Shown one piece after another: positions 1 through 5,607 of a stretch of 12,654 nt of DNA. The stretch comes from Candidatus Bipolaricaulota bacterium (GTDB lineage Bacteria; Bipolaricaulota; Bipolaricaulia; UBA7950; UBA9294). The position numbers and the translations under genes are program-made. The stretch lies in the NCBI GenBank assembly GCA_023132545.1, contig JAGLYB010000070.1, positions 1 to 12,654 on the forward strand, given 5' to 3'. Within the stretch, counting starts at the first letter, position 1. Each line of letters begins with the position of its first letter. Below the pieces are notes generated by a model. The model saw nothing but the letters and a program-made list of their open reading frames with translations, searched no databases and was not told where the DNA came from.

Positions 1-763
1 CCACAAACATCGGTCGATCAGCGGCAATTCCCAAACCTCGTCGCTGGCCGATCGTATAGCGGGGCAACCCGTTGTGGGTTCCAAGTTGAGTACCGTCTTG
101 GTTGAGAATGGGGCCGGGGGAAAACGCATCGAGCGGGAAGAGGAATGATGTCTCCCCGGCTACGGCGAAGCAAAGATCTTGCGATTCAGGGAGTTCGGCT
201 GCGCTGAGGTTGGCTTTTCGTGCGGTGGCGAATACTTCGTCCTTGGTCAGTCCACCTACTGGAAACTCCAAACGTGCCAGATCCTCCTGTTGCAGCCCAT
301 AGAGGAAGTAGGTTTGATCCTTGTTCGCATCGACCCCGCGTGCCAGGCCATAGGTTCCGTCCGGGTTGCAGATCTTGCGTACGTGATGTCCGGTGACGAC
401 GAGATCGAAGTCGTTTTTGGCAGCATATTCCAGGGCATAACCAAAGCGAAGGTGCCGGTTGCAGCGGCCGCATGGATTAGGTGTTTCACCTCGGCGATAT
501 CGCTCCACGTAGTCAGCGAGAACCTTGTCGTAGAACTCCTGGCTGGCGTCGATCTCTTGGTGAGGAACGTCCAGCTCACGAGCAGCCAGTGCAGCCGTGT
601 CCAAAGCGCAGCACTTGGTCACCCCTACATAGTCCGGTGCGTTGGGAAACGACCAGAACCAGAACGTGATTGCCGAGACGTCGTAGCCTTGCTCCTTGAG
701 AAGCAGAGCAGCTACGGCGCTATCGACGCCGCCGCTCAGGCAGACTAGGGCGCGCCTACTCAT
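1..763 (-). CDS. mnmA: tRNA-specific 2-thiouridylase MnmA (C-terminus outside window)
   Basis: MnmA puts sulfur on C2 of the wobble uridine U34 of Lys, Glu and Gln tRNAs in the cytoplasm, activating the base with ATP and taking sulfur from a persulfide relay. The visible 254 residues start MSRRALVCLSGGVDSA, with the PP-loop SGGVDS at residues 10-15. The family signature TPNPCGRCN is at 94-102 and ESQDLCF at 193-199; C101 and C198 match the catalytic cysteine pair of the E. coli enzyme (C102/C199). C98 adds a CxxC pair with C101. YTIGQRRGLGI at 236-246 is the conserved start of the C-terminal part; about 100 residues of a usual 360-370 are missing because the gene runs off the window edge. The ATG follows the cupin stop directly (TAG then ATG), so the two are probably translationally coupled; no strong ribosome binding site is visible. 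Identification is firm. Confidence 0.95.
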   Translation of the reverse strand, partial: MSRRALVCLSGGVDSAVAALLLKEQGYDVSAITFWFWSFPNAPDYVGVTKCCALDTAALAARELDVPHQEIDASQEFYDKVLADYVERYRRGETPNPCGRCNRHLRFGYALEYAAKNDFDLVVTGHHVRKICNPDGTYGLARGVDANKDQTYFLYGLQQEDLARLEFPVGGLTKDEVFATARKANLSAAELPESQDLCFAVAGETSFLFPLDAFSPGPILNQDGTQLGTHNGLPRYTIGQRRGLGIAADRPMFV

Positions 764-1120
764 CTATCCGTTTTCGCCGTCAAGGGGCACCATGCACAGA
801 AACTCAAACAATTCGTCTCCGGTATTGACGAACTGGTGCTCATCGTTGGACGGAACGAACACGAAGTCGCCCGGTGTGACGGCCTGGCTTCCGCCAGCAA
901 ACCGTACTTCACCTTGCCCGGCCAAGACATAGACTTCATGCTCCCAGGGATGGGTGTGGTAGGGGCTGCACCCGCCTGTCCCGACGGTAAACTTGCGCAT
1001 CGAGAAGTTGGGGGCGTTATCACCTGGGCCCACGAGCACGCGCTTCTCCACATGACGCACCTTCTCTCCGTCATGATAGACGCGTGGGGTGACGTTATTG
1101 CTGTTGCCGACAAGAACCAT
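764..1120 (-). CDS. small single-domain cupin protein
   Basis: This 118-residue protein is a single beta-barrel cupin. Motif 1 is seen as H55-T-H57 followed by E62 (context SPYHTHPWEHEVYVLAG). Motif 2 is seen as PGDFVFVPSNDEHQF, with H95 as fourth metal ligand and N99 at the usual asparagine position. The metal set 2-His/Glu/His is therefore complete. There is no signal peptide, so it is cytoplasmic. The start is the ATG at 1120, because AAAGGAG lies just upstream on the minus strand; an in-frame TTG fifteen bases earlier lies before that site and is unlikely. It lies 27 bases after the phosphatase-like gene and abuts mnmA. Members of this family serve as isomerases, dioxygenases or sugar-binding proteins, so substrate and role cannot be told from sequence. 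Fold call firm, function unknown. Confidence 0.85.
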   Translation of the reverse strand: MVLVGNSNNVTPRVYHDGEKVRHVEKRVLVGPGDNAPNFSMRKFTVGTGGCSPYHTHPWEHEVYVLAGQGEVRFAGGSQAVTPGDFVFVPSNDEHQFVNTGDELFEFLCMVPLDGENG

Positions 1121-1147
1121 ATTTCTCCTTTCCAAGATCCAGGTGCT

Positions 1148-2395
1148 CTACAGGGGCGCGATGATCAAGGGGACGAGCATCTCATCTTCTGTCAATCCAC
1201 CATGCATGCCGCGAAGTAACGCGGCGTCTGGATAATCCTGGAATACTCCGGCCGATCCTGTTGAGAGCAAGGCCAGATCTCCGATCCGATTGGCGATTTC
1301 GGGATGTGGCGTGTTGATCCCCAAGAGCCCGGATTCGACCAATTTGCGCGATTCAATGCAGATCAAACCGTCTTCACGCGGTACCTCGAACGCTCTCTGA
1401 ATTGTGTTGATGCCGCCTTGACGTGCATATAGATACGAGGCGCGGGGTTCTCCTACGGGGGGCATGAGCAATGTGCGAACGGCATCGAATTCGCCATCGG
1501 GCAACAGATAGTCTTCAGGTCTCATAGGCACAAAACCATGATCGGATGTAACGATTAGCAACGTATCTTCAAGCTGACCGACAAGTCCTCGGCGAATGGC
1601 GTCATCCACGGCGCAGAATTCGGCGCGGTACGACTCGGAATCAGGGCCCAGACCATGTCCGATTGAGTCCATGCCAGGCCAGTACAACGAGATGAACGTC
1701 TTGCCCTTGCTCTCCTGAAGGATTTCGCGGGTCTTCACCAGCATATGGGGCAGGCTGGCTGCCGAGTGCATGTTCTTGCAGCCTCGATACAGTGCCGTCG
1801 ATAGGCCGCTGTTGGCGATGTAGCCAGGGAGTACTGCATGAGCGGCAATCCCATAGTTATCCAGTTGCTGGTGCACTGTTGGCAAAGGAATGAGCGTCTC
1901 ACGATCGAGTCCGATATCAAACGCGCTATCAGCCTGCGAGTTGCCCATTGTGGTGAAGCGAATCATGTTCGTGATGCTGGCTGTTTCCCGTAGATAGAGA
2001 CGATAGCCAATCATCCCATGCTCCAATGGTGTCAATCCCGTGCTCAGTGAGGTGAGCGCGGCCACCGTGGTGGAGGGATACACCGATGTTAGCGCTACCT
2101 GGCATCCTGACTCCCCCAGCTCCTTGAGTGCGGAATCGGGGAACTCCTGGAACAAGGTTTGTGCTTTCCTGTATCCGAAGCCGTCCAGAACGAGAAATAC
2201 AACGCGTTCGTAGTTTTCGAATGGCTTTCCAAGCTTGCTGATGGCCGAGGAATTGTCATTCATTCCCAAGATGGAGCCAATGAGTGATGGAACGTTGGCG
2301 ATGCAATAGCCCTCATAGTCAGGGAAAACTACGCTCTGGCCCTGGCCAAGAGGGTTCTCACGATGTAGCAGCTGTTGCTCGATGGATGTGTCCAT
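1148..2395 (-). CDS. alkaline phosphatase superfamily hydrolase (nucleotide pyrophosphatase/phosphodiesterase-like)
   Basis: This 415-residue protein has the two-metal site of the alkaline phosphatase superfamily in the order used by nucleotide pyrophosphatase/phosphodiesterases. The ligands are D71 (VVFLVLDGFGY), probable nucleophile T110 in SVYPSTTVAALTSLSTG, D243 and H247 (GMDSIGHGLG), D285-H286 (VTSDHGF), and H398 near the C-terminus (GMHGG). HGMIGYRLYLRE at 126-137 is typical of this subgroup. No signal peptide or membrane segment is seen, so it is probably cytoplasmic, unlike many relatives. The chosen start is the ATG at 2395, followed by MDTSIEQQLL; an upstream in-frame start would add a basic 14-residue stretch across a perfect TATAAT box. 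It likely hydrolyses a phosphodiester or phosphomonoester; the substrate is unknown. It lies in line with the cupin and mnmA and may be their first co-transcribed gene. Confidence 0.85.
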   Translation of the reverse strand: MDTSIEQQLLHRENPLGQGQSVVFPDYEGYCIANVPSLIGSILGMNDNSSAISKLGKPFENYERVVFLVLDGFGYRKAQTLFQEFPDSALKELGESGCQVALTSVYPSTTVAALTSLSTGLTPLEHGMIGYRLYLRETASITNMIRFTTMGNSQADSAFDIGLDRETLIPLPTVHQQLDNYGIAAHAVLPGYIANSGLSTALYRGCKNMHSAASLPHMLVKTREILQESKGKTFISLYWPGMDSIGHGLGPDSESYRAEFCAVDDAIRRGLVGQLEDTLLIVTSDHGFVPMRPEDYLLPDGEFDAVRTLLMPPVGEPRASYLYARQGGINTIQRAFEVPREDGLICIESRKLVESGLLGINTPHPEIANRIGDLALLSTGSAGVFQDYPDAALLRGMHGGLTEDEMLVPLIIAPL

Positions 2396-2404
2396 AACCC
2401 GTCG

Positions 2405-2410
2405 ATTATA
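2405..2410 (-). promoter_or_regulatory. -10 box (TATAAT) for the phosphatase-like gene; possible leaderless start
   Basis: On the minus strand a perfect TATAAT is followed by only nine bases before the ATG at 2395. Transcription would start about at the start codon, giving a leader of a few bases or none. No strong Shine-Dalgarno lies in those nine bases. The -35 side is poor; the best match is TTGATG at a spacing of 21, which is too long. The consensus box is seen directly, its use is inferred. Confidence 0.45.
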
Positions 2411-2478
2411 CGGGGATCGAGGCCATTGCGACATCAAGAGACATTGTCATGTGGGCTCGTCGTGTGGGGATGCCCTGT

Positions 2479-3213
2479 TTATTCGTTCGCAGAACCGTCT
2501 TCATCCGGGATCTGGATTTCGACGATTGCTGTCAGGATGTCCAGCAACTCGGCAAGGAGTTCCTCCGGCCAAGTATCCGTATCCCACGGGAGAAGCTCGG
2601 CCACTGAAGAGTCCTCTGGGCGTTCGCTGTCCGGGTTGTCGGCAGAGGGGGAATCCTCTACCTGAGGCATTGGTGAAACGAGAGTCATCTCGCCGGAAAG
2701 ATCAAAGATTCCATCGCCGGTCATCTCCATCGAGAGCGGGTCTTTAGGAATGACGAACGCTCCGGCTGCAGAACCTGCAGCGTCACCCTGGACATGGTAC
2801 TGCTGGGCGCCAATGAAGATTGTGGCAAAGAAGGCGCCAGTTCCTTCTCCCGATGAGCCGGAAGCGTCAGCGGACAGGCCTGACAACGTTAGCCCCCCTT
2901 GAACGACGATTTGCTCTCCAGCTTCCGTCAATCCAGTGGCAGCGAACGTGGCCCAAGCCTCAATATCCATCGTGGCGGTGTCTCCGCCCCCTGAACCGCG
3001 AGTCCAACCTGAGGCTGAGAACGGAATGACTGCATCAGCGAGTAGGAGCTGCCCGGTGAGCGCAAATGTGCCTTCGAACGTGGCAGTGGCGCTTGTCCCA
3101 GAGAACCAGAGAACTACGTTCCCGGAAGCCGTCCCTTGGCCTTCCATTGAGTCAGCATAGGCCGCTCCGCACGATAGCACCGCGATGGCAAGTATGACTT
3201 GTATGGCTCTCAT
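2479..3213 (-). CDS. secreted protein of unknown function, small and acidic at the C-terminus
   Basis: This 244-residue protein opens with a classical signal peptide: MRAIQ, a hydrophobic core to about residue 18, and a signal peptidase I site after AYA at residue 20. No lipobox cysteine follows the hydrophobic core, so it is exported as a soluble protein. The mature part (about 21-175) is rich in Gly, Ala, Ser and Thr with alternating short hydrophobic runs, suggesting a beta-sandwich or barrel. From about 180 it turns into a Ser/Pro/Asp/Glu-rich linker and then an acidic, leucine-containing tail (EELLAELLDILTAIVEI), probably a short helix. I recognise no family. The start is supported by AGGAGG eight bases before the ATG. 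It stands 83 bases upstream of the phosphatase-like gene on the same strand. Confidence 0.75.
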   Translation of the reverse strand: MRAIQVILAIAVLSCGAAYADSMEGQGTASGNVVLWFSGTSATATFEGTFALTGQLLLADAVIPFSASGWTRGSGGGDTATMDIEAWATFAATGLTEAGEQIVVQGGLTLSGLSADASGSSGEGTGAFFATIFIGAQQYHVQGDAAGSAAGAFVIPKDPLSMEMTGDGIFDLSGEMTLVSPMPQVEDSPSADNPDSERPEDSSVAELLPWDTDTWPEELLAELLDILTAIVEIQIPDEDGSANE

Positions 3214-3243
3214 TCCCCGTCCTCCTAAGGATCGTAATCGATG

Positions 3244-3249
3244 ATTCTA
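3244..3249 (-). promoter_or_regulatory. candidate -10 box (TAGAAT) for the secreted-protein gene
   Basis: Read on the minus strand, TAGAAT (five of six consensus bases) lies about 30 bases before the ATG at 3213. That would give a leader of roughly 24 bases carrying the AGGAGG site. No convincing -35 hexamer lies at 16-18 bases; that place is a G/C run. Tentative. Confidence 0.35.
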
Positions 3250-3472
3250 TCTTACCTGATACAGCGGGCCCCCAGCAGTGTTAACGCACTACGTAGCGGA
3301 CAAGAGTACATTGCAAGTGTGTGCAATGGCGCGTCAGTACCGGACAAGGGGCCTGGATTCTTGCCTCCTGATGAGCGTCGATGGGATGACGGTAATCAGC
3401 ATTACGTTCGTTGGCAAAGCTCCGGGTGGTGCGCAGCGAAGGGAATGCGACCGTGTCACCTCCTTGTGGAAT

Positions 3473-3551
3473 GCGGCGGAAGTGTCAGTGTCCGCTAGCA
3501 GGGCGAGAGTGAGGCTTGGCGAACGGCCTCAGGTCCCGCCTCTTCCGCCGC
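3473..3551. repeat. nested inverted repeat, possible structured RNA
   Basis: GCGGCGGAAG at 3473-3482 is perfectly complementary to CTTCCGCCGC at 3542-3551. Inside this outer 10-bp stem are two further, properly nested pairings: 3501-3505 with 3537-3541 (five pairs, one G-U) and 3510-3515 with 3526-3531 (six pairs, ten-base loop). The whole could fold into one long interrupted hairpin on either strand. No U-run follows on either side, so it is not a standard terminator. Pairings are seen directly; a function is not implied. Confidence 0.4.
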
Positions 3552-3634
3552 GATCCCTTCATCACGCAGGCTTGAAAGCAACACTCGCTTTGGTGAGAAT
3601 GGGGCGCTTTCGGACCCTGTGTTCGAACGGTTAG

Positions 3635-3669
3635 AGCTAAGAAAGCACGATCATATACTATTTTTAGCT
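3635..3669. repeat. inverted repeat bracketing the operon -10 box
   Basis: AGCTAAGAA at 3635-3643 pairs with TTTTTAGCT at 3661-3669 (nine pairs, one of them G-U), leaving a 17-base centre that contains the TATACT box. The core AGCTAA/TTAGCT is a perfect six-base match. A dimeric regulator binding here would block the promoter. It also carries a T-run on its right arm, so a weak terminator-like fold is an alternative reading. Confidence 0.35.
3654..3659 (+). promoter_or_regulatory. candidate -10 box (TATACT) of the acyl-CoA operon
   Basis: TATACT (five of six consensus bases) lies 21 bases before the ATG at 3681, in an A/T-rich patch unlike its surroundings. TTAGAG at 3631-3636 sits at a 17-base spacing but matches the -35 consensus poorly. 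The box lies in the loop of a 9-bp inverted repeat (3635-3643 with 3661-3669), which could be a regulator site. Confidence 0.45.
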
Positions 3670-3680
3670 TCAGGGGGGAG

Positions 3681-5582
3681 ATGCCCGGGGGGGATTCGGC
3701 CAGCCAGCCGACAACAGATCTGAGCCGACTTGAAGCGATTTACCCCGGGAAATTTGCACCTTCTGATCAGGTTTTTTCCTCCATCCATCGTGGCGACCGG
3801 ATTTTCATCGGAACGGGCTGCGGTTACCCGCAGTACTTAGTCGATCAGCTCGTTGCCTATACCCGAGCACATCCCAAGGCGTTTTTCGATGCCGAGGTGT
3901 TGCATATCTGGACGTTGGGAGTCAATCCCTATCTTCAAGACGACGTTCGACGTAACTTCCGACTGCACTCGTTCTTCGTTAGTGGGCCGACACGGGATTC
4001 GGTCAATGAGGGAGCTGCCGATTACACGTCGATCTTCCTTTCCCAGGTTCCCGATCTTCTCAACCGTGGAGTGATCCCCATTGACGTAGCCCTTATCCAA
4101 ACCTCAATGCCGGACGAACACGGATACGTCAGTCTCGGAATCAGCGTTGACATCGTCCGTACGGCAGTGGATCGTGCTCGAACGGTGATCAGTCAAATCA
4201 ACCCGGCCATGCCGAGAACACATGGCGATAGCTTCCTACATATGTCTGACATCGACTATGTGATTCCCTTCCATGAGCCGTTGTTGGAGCTCTCATCGAA
4301 TCCGCCGGATGAAGTTGCAAATCGCATCGGCGAATACGTTGCCTCTTTGGTTGAGGACGGCGCCACGATTCAGGTGGGGTACGGTCGCATCCCTGATGCC
4401 ATTCTGGCCCGGCTGGCCGGCAAAAAACACTTAGGGGTTCACACCGAACTTCTGAGCGATGGAATTGTGGACCTGATGCGAGCCGGCGTGGTCGACAATA
4501 CGCGAAAGACGATCGATCGAAACAAGACAGTGGCCGCATTCTGCATGGGATCACGCGGAACATACGAATACCTCAACGACAATCCGACAGTTTCCTTCCG
4601 TGCTGTCGATTACACCAACAGCCCTTCAGTCATCAGCCGGATTGAGAAGATGACGGCCATCAATTCTGCTCTTGAGATTGATTTGACGGGGCAGGCGACG
4701 GCTGAGTCTCTCAATGGTGCCATCTATAGCGGTGTGGGAGGACAACCCGATTTCATGCGCGGAGCGGTTCTGGCTCCGGCTGGGAAGTCAGTGCTTGTCA
4801 TTCCTTCAACGGCTCGAGACGGCACGGTATCTCGCATTGTTCCACATCTAGGCGAGGGCGCCGGCGTCACGCTGACACGGAGCGATGTCCACTATGTTGT
4901 GACTGAGTATGGGATTGCGTACCTGCACGGGAAAAACCTGCGCGAACGAGCGATGGAATTAATCCGAATTGCTCATCCGACTTTTCGACCTTGGCTTTTG
5001 CGCGAAGCAAAGGTCAGGCATCTAGTCTATGCCGATCAGGCGTTTGTGCCAGGCAGTCGGGGGGAGTATCCGGAGCAGTTGGAAACCTATCGTACAACCA
5101 AATCTGGTTTGGAAGTCATGCTTCGACCGGTTCGAATCTCCGATGAGCCTCTGCTCAAGGATTTCTTCTATTCCCTGTCCGATCGTTCGGTCTACCAACG
5201 GTTTATCTCTGCTAGAAAGGATATGCCGCACGAACGGTTGCAGGAATTCGTAATTATCGACTACTCGTCGGAGATTGTAATTCTGGCGATCGAAGAGACA
5301 GATGACATCCAGACGGTTGTTGGGGTGGCTCAATACGGGATTGAACCAGACTCGCATGCAGCTGAAGTTGCTTTGGTTGTTCGGGACGATTTCCAGAAAC
5401 AGGGAATAGGGACTGAGCTCCTGGCCTATGTCACATTGTTGGCAAAGCGAGAAGGTTTGCTTGGATTCCGCGCTGAGGTGCTGGTGGAGAACCAGACCAT
5501 GATGCACCTCTTTGAGGCGGCGGGATTTTCGATTGAGAAGAAACGAGGTGCCGGTGTCTATGAACTGCGAATGTTGTTCTAA
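3681..5582 (+). CDS. acetyl-CoA hydrolase/CoA-transferase fused to a GNAT N-acetyltransferase
   Basis: This 633-residue protein has two parts. Residues about 10-455 are a class I CoA-transferase of the acetyl-CoA hydrolase/4-hydroxybutyrate CoA-transferase family. HTELLSDG at 254-261 holds the expected catalytic glutamate E256, which forms a glutamyl-CoA thioester. GVGGQPDFMRGA at 351-362 and VVTEYGIAYLHGK at 406-418 are C-terminal family signatures. Residues about 478-633 are a GNAT domain beginning LRPVRISDEPLLKDFF, with the acetyl-CoA pyrophosphate loop QKQGIG at 572-577 and a C-terminal NQTMMHLFEAAGF. The protein is cytoplasmic. The CoA-transferase part moves CoA between small organic acids; the GNAT part probably acetylates protein lysines, as its opening resembles that of Pat/YfiQ. 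The fusion is seen directly. The start has a G-rich site (AGGGGGG) immediately upstream and no better alternative. It leads the operon; the next gene begins 25 bases on. Confidence 0.88.
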   Translation: MPGGDSASQPTTDLSRLEAIYPGKFAPSDQVFSSIHRGDRIFIGTGCGYPQYLVDQLVAYTRAHPKAFFDAEVLHIWTLGVNPYLQDDVRRNFRLHSFFVSGPTRDSVNEGAADYTSIFLSQVPDLLNRGVIPIDVALIQTSMPDEHGYVSLGISVDIVRTAVDRARTVISQINPAMPRTHGDSFLHMSDIDYVIPFHEPLLELSSNPPDEVANRIGEYVASLVEDGATIQVGYGRIPDAILARLAGKKHLGVHTELLSDGIVDLMRAGVVDNTRKTIDRNKTVAAFCMGSRGTYEYLNDNPTVSFRAVDYTNSPSVISRIEKMTAINSALEIDLTGQATAESLNGAIYSGVGGQPDFMRGAVLAPAGKSVLVIPSTARDGTVSRIVPHLGEGAGVTLTRSDVHYVVTEYGIAYLHGKNLRERAMELIRIAHPTFRPWLLREAKVRHLVYADQAFVPGSRGEYPEQLETYRTTKSGLEVMLRPVRISDEPLLKDFFYSLSDRSVYQRFISARKDMPHERLQEFVIIDYSSEIVILAIEETDDIQTVVGVAQYGIEPDSHAAEVALVVRDDFQKQGIGTELLAYVTLLAKREGLLGFRAEVLVENQTMMHLFEAAGFSIEKKRGAGVYELRMLF

Positions 5583-5607
5583 AGAGCGCGGAGATAGGGC
5601 CGCTGAA

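Larger units (their letters stand above)
3214..3680. other. 467-bp divergent intergenic region without a convincing gene
   Basis: This gap separates the leftward block from the rightward acyl-CoA operon. At its edges are -10-like boxes, at 3244-3249 on the minus strand and at 3654-3659 on the plus strand. Two short plus-strand open frames (3241-3498 and 3278-3634) overlap in different frames. They lack good ribosome binding sites and encode Arg/Cys/Ser-rich peptides with no recognisable fold, so I do not call them. The middle holds a GC-rich nested inverted repeat (3473-3551), listed separately. No tRNA, rRNA or known riboswitch signature was recognised. Confidence 0.6.

Noticed and set aside
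179..748. 189-codon plus-strand open frame opposite mnmA
   Set aside because: The minus strand encodes MnmA with all motifs intact; the plus-strand frame shows no family features.
3456..3465. TCACCTCCTT, identical to the 3' end of 16S rRNA
   Set aside because: No upstream 16S helix sequence is present; on the other strand it simply reads as a Shine-Dalgarno-like word with no open frame behind it.
3521..3536. GAACGGCCTCAGGTCC, which recalls the conserved part of SRP RNA
   Set aside because: The obligatory GGAA tetraloop and following AGCAG are absent, and the surrounding pairing differs from SRP helix 8. Chance resemblance.
3241..3634. Two overlapping plus-strand open frames in the divergent gap
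   Set aside because: They compete with each other in different frames, lack clear ribosome sites, and have Cys/Arg/Trp-rich translations with no fold signal or family resemblance.
3617..3635. TTCGAAC resembling a tRNA T-loop
   Set aside because: The flanking five bases do not pair on either strand, and no acceptor, D or anticodon arm can be built.
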